Origin: Nocardioides gilvus
Lineage (GTDB): Bacteria; Actinomycetota; Actinomycetes; Propionibacteriales; Nocardioidaceae
Assembly (NCBI RefSeq): GCF_003194605.1
Contig: NZ_QHKY01000001.1
Span: 930,001 to 994,000, forward strand
DNA: 64,000 bases
Reading direction: 5' to 3'
Shown here: positions 1 to 9,487 of the stretch, piece after piece
How the letters are laid out: each line of letters starts with the position of its first letter
Numbering within the stretch: the first letter of the stretch is position 1
Notes under the pieces: generated by a model
Database searches by the model: none
The model's input: the letters and a program-made list of their open reading frames with translations, nothing else
Told to the model about the DNA's origin: nothing
Made by a program: the position numbers and the translations under genes

Positions 1-1
1 G

Positions 2-505
2 GTCACCCTGCGCACCACGATCATCAACACTGGACCGACTCAACTCCAAGGCGAGTTCAGTGCCTACACCGATCCGACGCTCGACCTCGCCCTCACCTCC
101 TTCCTGCCGCAGGGTGCCGAGGTGCGTCGCATCAAGCTGACGACGACGGCCGGAGGCGCCCCGGCCTACAGGAAGGCCCGCGACTACTACGGGCGCCAGT
201 TCCTGACCAACTACATGGTGCTTGACGCTCAGGAGGAGGGAGTCCTCAAGGTGACCTACGAAGTGCCGGCCGCGGCCGTCCGCCAGGGCGACGAACTGAC
301 CTACCGTCTCGACATCGACCCGCACCCGACTGTCAAGAAGGAGAAGGTCCAGGTGACCGTGCGCTGGCCAGACGGTTTCGCTCCCTCCCGTCTGCACTCC
401 CTGCCTGAGGGCTGGATGGCCACGGAGAAGGGCCACTCGCGCTGGAAGACCGCCGAGCTCGAGGGCATCACCTCACTCGAGCTCACCGCCACCTCGGGAC
501 GCTGA
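2..505 (+). CDS. DUF4012 domain protein, C-terminal part (cut by window start)
   Basis: This reading frame is open from base 2 to a TGA at 503-505, so the start lies outside the window. The 167 visible residues align almost residue for residue with residues 476-640 of the next gene's longest reading frame: both carry TLRTTI-NTGPTQ, AYTDP-LD-ALTSFLP, ARDYYGR/TRDYYGR-FLTNYMV and LDIDPHPTVKKEKV/VRKEKV. It is therefore a tandem paralogue of a DUF4012 protein. DUF4012 proteins are large surface-exposed proteins with one N-terminal membrane anchor, common beside actinobacterial glycan genes; their biochemical role is unknown. The preserved end is intact, so it is probably a complete gene cut only by the window edge. 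Confidence 0.85.
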   Translation, partial: VTLRTTIINTGPTQLQGEFSAYTDPTLDLALTSFLPQGAEVRRIKLTTTAGGAPAYRKARDYYGRQFLTNYMVLDAQEEGVLKVTYEVPAAAVRQGDELTYRLDIDPHPTVKKEKVQVTVRWPDGFAPSRLHSLPEGWMATEKGHSRWKTAELEGITSLELTATSGR

Positions 506-580
506 CTCGAGGCTGAGCGTCGGCGCCAGGCCCGGGCAAGTGCGCCGGCTTTGCCATGGGATCAGGGCTTCTCTGGCACC

Positions 581-2473
581 ATGACATGCGTGAGTTTCCT
601 TCGTCGTCACTGGTTGTTGTCCTCTCTGGGTGCCTTGGTTCTGTTGATCATCGGGCTTGCGTTGTTGGCCCTCCCGCTGCGCTCGGTCCCGGCCGACGCG
701 AGCGCGGCGCAGGACGACCTGACCCGTGCCGTGGAGGCGCTGCAGGCGGACGACTCCGAGGTGGGGTTCGACCACGTCGCGCAGGCCCGGGTGCACGTCG
801 ATGACGTCACCGCCGTCACCGACGGCATCGGTGCGAAGATCCTGAGCTGGGTACCGTTGGCGGGGTCGGGCGTGCGCGACGTACGTGACCTGGCCACCGC
901 GATGGATCACCTCACCTCCGCGATGGAGGTGGGTGAGGAGCTCTACCCACAGATCGCGAGTGAGGACTCCCAGCTGCTGAGCGACGGCAATGTCGACCTC
1001 GAGATCCTCGACGCCTCCCTGGCCGGCCTGAAGTCGGTGACCAGGCACATGCGTGCGGCCCGTACACACCTGAACGACGTCGAGGGCAAGAACCTGCTCG
1101 TCGGCGACACCACGGCCGACGCGCGCGACACCGCGCTGGAGAAGGTGGACCCGGCGGCCAGCACGCTCGACAACCTCTCCCCGCTCTTCGACTCCCTGCC
1201 CGAGATGCTCGGCTCCGAGGGCCAGCGCGGTTACGTGATCGCGATGATGAACCCCGCCGAGATGAAGTACTCCGGCGGTTCGATGCTGACCTTCTCCCGG
1301 CTCAGGATCGACGGCGGCGAGATCGAGCAGGGCGCGAGCGGGGACATAGTCACCGACCCAAAGCTCTTCCGGCTGCTGCACTGGGACCGGGTCGAGGACA
1401 ACCCATTCTCCCGCAAGAAGCGCCAGCGCATCACCCACGCCAACTCGGCGCCCTCGTGGCCGGTCAGCGGCGAGGACACCCTGCGCGCTTGGGACAAACT
1501 GAAGAAGCAGGAGAGCGACGGTCTGATCGCCCTCGACGTAGTGGCGATGGCCAACCTACTCAAAGCCACCGGCCCGCTGGAGGTCGAGGGCTTGGGCACG
1601 GTCACCTCCGACAACCTCGTCGAGATCACCGCTGGCGACTATGACCGTTTTGGCAAGAACGAGCAGGAGGAGCGCAAGGCGCTCAACCAGGCGCTGATCC
1701 CGGCCTTCATGGACCGGATCTTCTCGGGCGTCGACTTCATCGCCACGATGAAGGCGCTGGGCGAGTCCGCCAAGGGTCGGCACCTGGCTCTCTACTTCCG
1801 TGACGAGCCGGCGCAGAAGGCGAGTGCCTCGATGGGCTTCGCGGGCGACCTCTCCGACACCGAGCACGACTACATCGGCGCCTTCACCCAGAACCGCGTC
1901 GGCTCCAAGGCCGACTACTGGCAGCAGAAGAGGCTCAAGCACGACGTACGCCTCAACGAGGACGGCTCGGCCCGGGTCACCCTGCGCACCACGATCGCCA
2001 ACACCGGCCCCACCCAGGTCGCAGGTGAAGTGCACGCCTACACCGACCCCAGACTCGACATCGCCCTCACGTCGTTCCTGCCCAAGGGAGCCGAGGTGCG
2101 GGAGGTGAAGTTGATGACCGCCGACGGTGAGTCGGAGGCCTACACGAAGACACGTGACTACTACGGCCGCGAGTTCCTGACCAACTACATGGTCGTGGAG
2201 GCCGCCGAGGAGGGCGTCCTCACCGTGACCTACGACGTGCCCGCCGCGGCCGTGCGCAGCGGCGACACGTTGACGTACCACCTCGACATCGACCCGCACC
2301 CCACGGTGCGGAAGGAGAAGGTCGAGGTGAACGTGGAGTGGCCCGACGGTTTCGCCCCCGCCGGCACGCTGCCCGAAGGCTGGGAGACCACCGAAGATGG
2401 CAACTCGCGCTGGAAGACCGGCGCGCTCAAGGGCATCTCGTCGTTCGAGCTCACCGCTCGCTCGGGAGGATGA
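581..2473 (+). CDS. DUF4012 domain membrane-anchored protein
   Basis: This is a 630-residue protein if the ATG at 581 is used; the frame stays open back to a TTG at 551, and a GTG at 590 is also possible. A short basic N-terminus (FLRRHW) is followed by one hydrophobic segment at about residues 10-33, then a long extracytoplasmic region beginning with helical, coiled-coil-like sequence. The central DUF4012 core contains GYVIAMMNPAEMKYSGG and the ALDVVAMANLLKATGP stretch typical of the family. The C-terminal 165 residues duplicate the upstream partial gene. It lies 36 nt ahead of rmlB on the same strand. Family knowledge gives no enzymatic activity; a role in envelope glycan assembly is inferred only from context. 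Confidence 0.85.
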   Translation: MTCVSFLRRHWLLSSLGALVLLIIGLALLALPLRSVPADASAAQDDLTRAVEALQADDSEVGFDHVAQARVHVDDVTAVTDGIGAKILSWVPLAGSGVRDVRDLATAMDHLTSAMEVGEELYPQIASEDSQLLSDGNVDLEILDASLAGLKSVTRHMRAARTHLNDVEGKNLLVGDTTADARDTALEKVDPAASTLDNLSPLFDSLPEMLGSEGQRGYVIAMMNPAEMKYSGGSMLTFSRLRIDGGEIEQGASGDIVTDPKLFRLLHWDRVEDNPFSRKKRQRITHANSAPSWPVSGEDTLRAWDKLKKQESDGLIALDVVAMANLLKATGPLEVEGLGTVTSDNLVEITAGDYDRFGKNEQEERKALNQALIPAFMDRIFSGVDFIATMKALGESAKGRHLALYFRDEPAQKASASMGFAGDLSDTEHDYIGAFTQNRVGSKADYWQQKRLKHDVRLNEDGSARVTLRTTIANTGPTQVAGEVHAYTDPRLDIALTSFLPKGAEVREVKLMTADGESEAYTKTRDYYGREFLTNYMVVEAAEEGVLTVTYDVPAAAVRSGDTLTYHLDIDPHPTVRKEKVEVNVEWPDGFAPAGTLPEGWETTEDGNSRWKTGALKGISSFELTARSGG

Positions 2474-3531
<1,058 letters not shown>

Positions 3532-3532
<1 letters not shown>

Positions 3533-4941
3533 TGAGCGAGGCACCCCTGCCCCGGGTCGAGACCACCCCGATCGAGGGACTGCTGGTGGTCCACCTCGAC
3601 CTGCGCGAGGACCCACGGGGTTGGTTCAAGGAGAACTGGCAGCGCGAAAAGATGGTGGCCGCCGGGCTCCCTGACTTCGGGCCGGTGCAGCACAACCTTT
3701 CCTACAACACCCAGCGCGGTGTGGCGCGTGGCTTCCACGCCGAGCCGTGGGACAAGTTCCTGACCATTGCCAACGGACGAGTGTTCGCGGCGTGGGTCGA
3801 CATGCGGGAAGGGGCTACCTTCGGCGCGACGTATTCCATGGAGATGGACACGAGCGTCGGAGTTCTGGTGCCCCGTGGGGTGGCGAACTCCTACCAGACG
3901 CTCGAGGACCAGAGCACCTACTCCTATCTCGTCAACCAGCATTGGCGACCCAACGCTGCCTATCCCGGCGTGGCCCTCGGCGACCCTGCGTTGGGCATCG
4001 ATTGGCCGATCCCGCTGGACGAGTGCGTGCTGTCCGAGAAGGACCTCTCCTACGGTCCGTTGACCGCTGACATGGCGATCCCCCGCCAGCGCGCGCTCAT
4101 CCTGGGCGCCAGTGGCCAAGTGGGCTGCGCACTGGCTGCCGAGTTCCCGGACGCGCACGCGGTGACCCGGGCCGAGCTCGACATCACCGATCCCGCAGCG
4201 CTGGCTGCCTGGGACTGGCGGGCGTACGACGTCGTCCTCAACGCCGCCGCTTACACGGGCGTCGACGCCGCCGAGACCCCCGAGGGGCGCACGGCTGCGT
4301 GGGCGGTCAACGCGACCGCGCCAGCCGCGCTCGCCGCGCTCGCGCGGGAGCACGGCTTCACGCTGGTGCACTACTCCACCGACTACGTCTTCGACGGAGT
4401 CAACCCGCCCGTCGACGGCTACCCGGAGGACGCTCCGCTCTCGCCCTTGGGCGCGTACGGCCAGAGCAAGGCCGCCGGCGACCTCGCGGTGGCGGCGGCC
4501 CCCCACCACTACGTGCTGCGCACCTCCTGGGTGATCGGCGACGGTGCAAACTTCGTCGCCACGATGCAGCGACTGGCGGCCGAGGGGGTCTCGCCGACGG
4601 TCGTCGACGACCAGGTCGGCCGACTCACCTTCACCGACGAGTTGGCCCGCGCCACGCGCCACCTGCTGGAGTCACGCGCCCCGTGGGGGCTCTACAACGT
4701 CACCAACGCCGGGGCCGTACGTTCGTGGCGCGACGTCGCAGCCGACGTCTTCGCCGCCTCCGGTCGCGACGCCAGCGACGTGGTGGCGACCACGACTCAG
4801 GAGTACTTCGCGAGTCGCGAGGCCGTGGCGCCCCGTCCGCTGGTCAGCACGCTGGACCTGACGAAGATCCGGGCCACCGGCTTCGAGCCGGAGAACGCAG
4901 AGGCCGCCCTGCGGCGGCACCTGTCGTCCGATCAACGATGA
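3532..4941 (+). CDS. rmlCD: Bifunctional dTDP-4-dehydrorhamnose 3,5-epimerase / reductase (RmlC-RmlD fusion)
   Basis: This 469-residue fusion performs the last two steps of dTDP-L-rhamnose synthesis. Residues 1 to about 180 are an RmlC cupin: FKENWQREKM, HNLSYN, the active-site RGFHAEPWDK, and a VPRGVANSY strand. Residues from about 185 onward are an RmlD reductase: a LILGASGQVG nucleotide-binding motif, NAAAYTGVDAAE, VHYSTDYVFDG and YGQSKAAGD with the catalytic Tyr/Lys. The start is the ATG at 3532, overlapping the rmlB stop as TGATG; the frame stays open upstream but that part is a shadow of rmlB. RmlC-RmlD fusions are known in some actinobacteria and allow channelling of the unstable keto sugar. 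All key motifs are present. Confidence 0.93.
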
Positions 4942-5018
4942 ACGTGCTTGTGCGGCCTACAGGCGTCACTTGGTGACTCCTCGGGGCGGCACAAGGCCGG
5001 CCAGGGGCGAGCGATGCC

Positions 5019-5387
5019 TCAGGAAGCGGTGGCGCCGGCCTCTTCGCGACCGTAGTCGTCCTCGAGCCGGCAGATGTCGTCCTCACCGGTGTAGGCGCCA
5101 TGCTGCACCTCGATGATCACCAGCTCTTCGGCGTGCTGGTTGGTGATCCGGTGGGCGGCGCCCTTCGCCACGTCGACTGACTGTCCCGGCCCGGCGACCA
5201 CGGTCTCGCCGTCGATCACGCAGGTGGCCATCCCGAAGATGACGACCCAGTGCTCGGAGCGGTGGTTGTGAGTCTGGTAGGAGAGGCGCTGACCCGGCTT
5301 CACGTGGATGCGCTTGACCTTGTAACCCTGGCCGTCGTCGATGACGTGCCAGGACCCCCAGGGGCGATCTTCGGACTCCAGTGCCAT
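5019..5387 (-). CDS. Cupin protein, type II phosphomannose isomerase C-terminal domain type
   Basis: This 122-residue single-domain cupin matches the C-terminal isomerase domain of bifunctional mannose-1-phosphate guanylyltransferase / mannose-6-phosphate isomerase, but stands alone with no nucleotidyltransferase part. Visible motifs are RPWGSWHVIDDGQGYKVKRI, then PGQRLSYQTHNHRSEHW with the metal-binding His/Glu set, and GAAHRITN, the second cupin motif. The ATG at 5387 has GGAGAG about 5-10 nt upstream. It lies convergent to rmlCD and downstream of the 4,6-dehydratase gene, with a 133-nt gap. It may isomerise mannose-6-phosphate / fructose-6-phosphate or another sugar phosphate; the substrate is inferred from homology only. 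Confidence 0.8.
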   Translation of the reverse strand: MALESEDRPWGSWHVIDDGQGYKVKRIHVKPGQRLSYQTHNHRSEHWVVIFGMATCVIDGETVVAGPGQSVDVAKGAAHRITNQHAEELVIIEVQHGAYTGEDDICRLEDDYGREEAGATAS

Positions 5388-5520
5388 GTGCTCTCTCCGC
5401 TCTGCTCTCCACCCGTGAGGGCGTGCTCAAGGGTAGCCCGACCGCGAGCTCCACGGTCGACTGTTGCATCCTGCCCTATTGGTTACCCGGAAGTAAGGGG
5501 CACCCGGTCGCGACGCCGAC

Positions 5521-7311
5521 TCAGGAGAGTTTGCGGAGCGCCTCGATGATCTCGCGACGGTCCCCACCCAGTGGCAGCGCGTCGACGTCGGCGTCGTGCA
5601 CACCCGGCACCGGCACGTGCGAGACCGACGGGTGCCGCGGACGCACGTCCTGGGGCTCGTCGTCGGCGAAGAGCTCCTCGTGCATCTTCTCGCCCTCGCG
5701 CAGCCCGGTGAACTCGATCCGGATCGGTCGCCCGGACTGCTCGATCAGCTGCTTGGCGACGTCGAGGATCTTGATCGGCTGGCCCATATCGAGCACCAGG
5801 GCCTCGCCCGGCTCACCGATGGCGGCGGCCTGCACGGTCAGCTGGCAGGCCTCGACGATGGTCATGAAGTAGCGGGTGACGTCGGGGTCCGTGACGGTCA
5901 CCGGTCCCCCGGCGGCGATCTGGGAGGCGAAGGCGGTCAGGACCGAGCCGCGCGACCCGAGCACGTTGCCGAAGCGCACCGAGAGGTAGGCCCCGGGGTC
6001 GTGCACCGCGGTCTCGGCGGTGATCTTCTCGGCGATCCGCTTGGAGTAGCCCAGGACGCTGGCCGGGTTGGCGGCCTTGTCGGTGGAGATGTTGACGAAG
6101 CGTTCGACGCCGACCTCACGGGAGACCTGGAGGACGTTGCGGGTGCCGAGCACGTTGGTCTTCACGGCTTCGGCGGGGAACTGCTCCAACATCGGCAGGT
6201 GCTTCAGGGCAGCGGCGTGGAAGACGACCTCGGGGCGGCGGCTCTGGAAGATCTCGCGCAGCGCGTCGATGTCGCGGATGTCGTTGAGGATGACGTCGTC
6301 GCCGTCGAGCAGTGCTCGTCCACTGATGGAGAGCTGCACGGAGTGCAGGGCCGACTCGTCGCGGTCGAGCATCATCAGGTCGGACGGACCGAAGCGGCTG
6401 ATCTGGCGGCAGAGCTCGGAGCCGATGGAGCCACCGGCGCCGGTCACCAGGACCCGCTTGCCGGCGATGTAGTCGGCGATCGACTCGATGTCGGTGTCGA
6501 GTTGGTTGCGGCCCAGCACGTCGTGCAGGTCGATGTCACGGATGTCGCGGATCCCGACGTGCTCGTCGAGTATCTCGGTCGGGGCGGGCAGCACCTTCAC
6601 CTTGAGCCCGGCCTGGACGCCGGCGAGGTTGAACCTGGCGATCGTGGCGGAGTCGGCGCTCGGGATCGCGATGACAACCGTGTCAACCTCGGTCTCGCGG
6701 GCCACCCGGGCCAGTTGGTCGGTGGTGCCGAGCACCTGGACGCCACGGATGCGGTAGTGCCGCTTGGCCGGGTCGTCGTCGAGCATCGCGACCGGGCGCC
6801 AGCGCTTGGCCGGGTCGCGGAGCATCGAGATCACCAGGTCGTAGGCCGACTCACCCGCCCCGATCAGCAGGACCCGGGTGGTGCCTTCGGCGATCTCTCG
6901 TCCGCGAGCGCTCTCCTTGAGCCGACGCCACAGCGCCCGGCCGCTCAGGGTGACCACCAGGGTCAGGAGCGCTGCGCCGGCAGGCACGCTGCGCGGCACC
7001 CAGACCTGCCCTAGGTTGGCGACGTAGAGGATGAGGCCGACCGCGCCGGTGACAACGGCGAGCAGCATCGCCTCCTCCAGGGAGGCGAGACGGGAGCGCC
7101 CCTGGTGCAGGTGCACGGTGAAGCCGAGGGCCAGGTGCATCGCGGCGGCCACCGCACCGAGGGCCAGCGCGGCAAGCCAGTGATCGCCGGAGAGGGAGCC
7201 CTCGAGACGGAGGGCGGTCCAGACGAGGAAGGCCCCGATCCAGGCAACCACGTCGAAGCCCGACACCAACAATGTCTTCCGAGGTTGCATGCGCAGCATC
7301 CAGTCAGACAC
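5521..7311 (-). CDS. pglF: Membrane-bound UDP-N-acetylglucosamine 4,6-dehydratase (PglF/CapD/WbpM type)
   Basis: This protein of about 596 residues is a nucleoside-diphosphate-sugar epimerase/dehydratase. The first ~120 residues hold about four hydrophobic segments. A CoA-binding-like Rossmann domain (LLIGAGESAYDLV) follows, and then the catalytic domain with VTGAGGSIGSELCRQI, FHAAALKHLPMLE, NISTDKAANP and LGYSKRIAE, the modified triad of the PglF/WbpM group. It should make UDP-4-keto-6-deoxy-GlcNAc. GTG at 7311 is chosen because GGGAGA lies upstream; the frame extends to another GTG at 7365. Matching PglE, PglD and PglC genes lie about 27 kb away on the same strand, so it probably feeds that pathway. 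It lies downstream of the DUF2516 gene with an 87-nt gap or more. Confidence 0.85.
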   Translation of the reverse strand: MSDWMLRMQPRKTLLVSGFDVVAWIGAFLVWTALRLEGSLSGDHWLAALALGAVAAAMHLALGFTVHLHQGRSRLASLEEAMLLAVVTGAVGLILYVANLGQVWVPRSVPAGAALLTLVVTLSGRALWRRLKESARGREIAEGTTRVLLIGAGESAYDLVISMLRDPAKRWRPVAMLDDDPAKRHYRIRGVQVLGTTDQLARVARETEVDTVVIAIPSADSATIARFNLAGVQAGLKVKVLPAPTEILDEHVGIRDIRDIDLHDVLGRNQLDTDIESIADYIAGKRVLVTGAGGSIGSELCRQISRFGPSDLMMLDRDESALHSVQLSISGRALLDGDDVILNDIRDIDALREIFQSRRPEVVFHAAALKHLPMLEQFPAEAVKTNVLGTRNVLQVSREVGVERFVNISTDKAANPASVLGYSKRIAEKITAETAVHDPGAYLSVRFGNVLGSRGSVLTAFASQIAAGGPVTVTDPDVTRYFMTIVEACQLTVQAAAIGEPGEALVLDMGQPIKILDVAKQLIEQSGRPIRIEFTGLREGEKMHEELFADDEPQDVRPRHPSVSHVPVPGVHDADVDALPLGGDRREIIEALRKLS

Positions 7312-7452
7312 CAGTGATTCATCTCCCAAGTTGCGACTGTCGAACCCTCGGACGGTGCGCGACACAGCCGCGCCCGCACGTCAGGCGTTTACCGCAGGCA
7401 GTCTCTCACGCATCGCCTGCTGTGCCCGCAAGCCGTTCCAGAAGTGAAACCC

Positions 7453-7746
7453 TCAACGACCGGTGCGGCCGGTGACCTGCTGCAGCGCGGGGCGCACGTC
7501 GGCCAGGTAGACGAAGGCGACGACGAGGAAGACGATGTTGATCAGGCCGAGCGGATTCATCGAGATGAGCTGCGCGACCAGACCCAGGGCAAGGAAGGCA
7601 CACCACGTCACCTTGGTGAGCTTGGAGGCTGCGGTGTAGGCCTCGGCCTGGAAGCCGATCGCGGTGACGAGGGCGAAGCCCTTGACGCCGAGCGCGATGA
7701 AGAACGCGACGTAGAGGACCAGGCCCTGGAGATCGAAGACGTTCAC
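7453..7746 (-). CDS. DUF2516 small membrane protein
   Basis: This 97-residue protein has three hydrophobic segments (about residues 8-30, 42-65 and 68-86) and a short basic tail, matching the actinobacterial DUF2516 family (mycobacterial Rv0476 type). It starts with GTG at 7746. It lies just downstream of the HBHA-like gene, in the same order as mycobacterial Rv0474-Rv0475-Rv0476 (regulator, HBHA, membrane protein), but is separated from it by a strong hairpin. Function is unknown; the conserved neighbourhood suggests a role linked to the HBHA-like protein. Confidence 0.78.
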   Translation of the reverse strand: MNVFDLQGLVLYVAFFIALGVKGFALVTAIGFQAEAYTAASKLTKVTWCAFLALGLVAQLISMNPLGLINIVFLVVAFVYLADVRPALQQVTGRTGR

Positions 7747-7772
7747 GGGGCAAGCGTAGGCGACACAGCACA

Positions 7773-7803
7773 GGAGCCCGGTGACATGTGGTCACCGGGC
7801 TCC
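7773..7803 (-). terminator. Intrinsic terminator-like hairpin after the HBHA-like gene
   Basis: A perfect 13-bp stem (7773-7785 pairing with 7791-7803, arms GGAGCCCGGTGAC / GTCACCGGGCTCC) with a 5-nt loop lies 35 nt beyond the HBHA-like stop and 27 nt before the DUF2516 start. It has no clear U-tract, as is common in high-GC actinobacteria. It may terminate or attenuate transcription between the two genes. Confidence 0.7.
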
Positions 7804-7837
7804 CGTGGAGGTGTTGCGTGGCGCGTACGCCGAAGGG

Positions 7838-8773
7838 TCAGGCCTTCGTCGTGGTTGTGGTCGTGGTCTTGACCTCGGCGGCCTGGGCGGGCGCCTTGGC
7901 CGCAGCCTTGGGAGCCAGACCGGCCTCGGCCGGACCCGTGGTGGCGGCCTTGGCCGACGGCGCCTTGGCCACGGGGGCCTTCTTGGCCGGAGCCTTCTTG
8001 GCGGCAGGCTTCGCGGCCGGCTTCGGCAGCTTCGCGCCGGCGGTGGTCGTCGCCGTCTTGGCGGGGGCCGGCTTGGCGGCGGGCTTGGCCGGGGCCTTCT
8101 TCGCGGCCGGCTTCGCAGCGGGCTTCGCCTTGACAGAGTTGGTCGGCTTGCCGGGGGCAGCCTTGGCGGGAGCCTTCTTCACCGACTCCTTGACCGACGA
8201 GGCACCCTCGGTGGCCGCGGCGCTGCGCTTCTGGGTCGCGGCGCGGGACTTGACCTGGGCGGCACCCTTCTCGATCGTGGCGGCCTGCTGCTTGCGAAGA
8301 CGGGTGACGACCAGCTCGCCACGCTCGGCGAGAGCGGCGTACTGCTCGGTGACGAAGTCGACGCTGTCGTCGAGGATCTCCTGCACCTTGCCCGGGTAGG
8401 TCTTGACCTCGCCCTGGAGCTCGGCCACGCGGGACTCGATGGCCTCGCGGCGGGCCTTGGCGTCCTTGGTGAGCGCCTCGACGCGACTGCTGACCACGCC
8501 GGTGGCCTGGGTGCGCAGCGTCTGCGGGTCGAGGTCGATCGACTTCACGTTGCTCTGGACGTCGGCGACGCGGGTCTCGATGTCCTTCTGGACACCGGTG
8601 ATGCGAGCGGTGGCCTTGCTGGCGACGTCGGAGACGACGTCGCGCACGGTGGCGACGGCGAGGGCGTTGGCGCCGACGCCTGCGTAGAAGACGCGGCTGG
8701 CTTCGGCGGTGACGGTCTTGACGTCGAGCTTCTCGGTGACAGCCTTGACGTCGAGCTTGGTGATGGTGGCCAT
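7838..8773 (-). CDS. Heparin-binding hemagglutinin (HBHA)-like protein with Lys/Ala/Pro-rich tail
   Basis: This 311-residue protein has an N-terminal half (to about residue 190) rich in charged heptad-like helix, consistent with a coiled coil (TRITGVQKDIETRVADVQ region). Its second half is low-complexity, made of Lys-Pro-Ala repeats such as KPAAKPAAKKAPAK. This is the HBHA architecture: helical adhesin plus a lysine-rich tail that binds sulfated glycans in mycobacteria. No signal peptide is visible, as in HBHA. ATG at 8773 is preceded by a strong AGGAGG. The upstream regulator and downstream DUF2516 gene match mycobacterial order. A role in surface adhesion or wall/lipid organisation is inferred; the Lys-rich tail could also bind DNA, and histone-like proteins have similar tails. 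Confidence 0.7.
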   Translation of the reverse strand: MATITKLDVKAVTEKLDVKTVTAEASRVFYAGVGANALAVATVRDVVSDVASKATARITGVQKDIETRVADVQSNVKSIDLDPQTLRTQATGVVSSRVEALTKDAKARREAIESRVAELQGEVKTYPGKVQEILDDSVDFVTEQYAALAERGELVVTRLRKQQAATIEKGAAQVKSRAATQKRSAAATEGASSVKESVKKAPAKAAPGKPTNSVKAKPAAKPAAKKAPAKPAAKPAPAKTATTTAGAKLPKPAAKPAAKKAPAKKAPVAKAPSAKAATTGPAEAGLAPKAAAKAPAQAAEVKTTTTTTTKA

Positions 8774-8834
8774 GGTGGTTCCTCCTGTGTGGATGTCGAC
8801 CTGCCCCTCCAGCGGGTCGTACGTGTGGGTGGCT

Positions 8835-9317
8835 TCAGTCGCCTTTGCGCGCGGTGTCGACGTGCCTGTTCACGGCGATGAAGGACGCGTGGATCTCGAG
8901 CAGCGTCTGACGCTGGCTCGGGTTGAGTCGGGTGTCGGAGAGCACTGCTGCCTCGACGCTGGTGGACGAGATCGCGGCGCTGTCGGGGCTCATCAGTCCG
9001 GCGTGCACGTAGAGCTGTTCGGCAGAGATCCGCAGCGCCTTCGCGAGCTGGTTGAGCACCTCGGCCGAGGGCTTGCGCAGTCCGCGTTCGATCTGGCTCA
9101 GGTAAGGGTTGGAGACGCCGGCCAGGTCGGCCAGCTGTCGCAGCGAGAGCCGGGAGGCAAGGCGCTGTTCCTTGAGGATCTCTCCCACCTTGCCGACCCC
9201 TGCTCCCACGCCAGCGCCCACCTGGGCACTGACCTGGGCTCCCGCAGCAGCGGTCTTGCCGAGGACGGACATCTTCTCCGCCTTCTCGACTGCTGCGTCA
9301 GGGTCCCGTGTGCTCAC
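8835..9317 (-). CDS. XRE-family helix-turn-helix transcriptional regulator
   Basis: This 160-residue protein has a clear HTH_3 domain at about residues 50-107: LKEQRLASRLSLRQLADLAG, then VSNPYLSQIERG with the recognition helix, and LNQLAKALRISAEQLY. The C-terminal 50 residues are helical and of unknown role. GTG at 9317 is the annotated start; a perfect 18-bp palindrome lies only 10 nt upstream, so the gene is likely autoregulated and perhaps leaderless. It sits upstream of the HBHA-like gene in the same order as Rv0474-Rv0475 in mycobacteria, with 61 nt between. It probably controls the HBHA-like operon. Confidence 0.85.
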   Translation of the reverse strand: MSTRDPDAAVEKAEKMSVLGKTAAAGAQVSAQVGAGVGAGVGKVGEILKEQRLASRLSLRQLADLAGVSNPYLSQIERGLRKPSAEVLNQLAKALRISAEQLYVHAGLMSPDSAAISSTSVEAAVLSDTRLNPSQRQTLLEIHASFIAVNRHVDTARKGD

Positions 9318-9327
9318 CCCTCCATTG

Positions 9328-9345
9328 TGCTAACAATTGTTAGCA
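9328..9345. promoter_or_regulatory. Perfect 18-bp palindrome, probable operator of the XRE regulator
   Basis: TGCTAACAA / TTGTTAGCA is a perfect dyad, AT-richer than its surroundings. On the minus strand TTGCAA lies just upstream and CACAAT just downstream, a plausible -35/-10 pair about 18 nt apart, so the dyad would sit in the promoter spacer. It lies 10 nt before the regulator GTG and 142 nt before the divergent APS-kinase fusion gene, so it could affect both. Confidence 0.6.
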
Positions 9346-9487
9346 GTTTGCAAGCAGGCGCGACCGTGAGACGAGTCACCCGCAGCGTTTGCCGCATTTG
9401 CGGTACGACCGGACGCTGGTCGAGACGAGCGGTCCATTCAATACGCGTTCGTCCAGCAGATTGGTGGACCTTTGGCATGATGGGCCG

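Noticed and set aside
473..1438. Long minus-strand open frame of 321 codons opposite the DUF4012 gene
   Set aside because: It is a GC-driven shadow of the DUF4012 gene; the translated sequence is low-complexity, rich in Val/Gly/Arg/His, with no domain or ribosome site.
5596..7014. 472-codon plus-strand open frame opposite the 4,6-dehydratase gene
   Set aside because: It is a shadow: the translation is Asp/Gly/Leu/His-rich without structure, while the minus strand has clear catalytic motifs.
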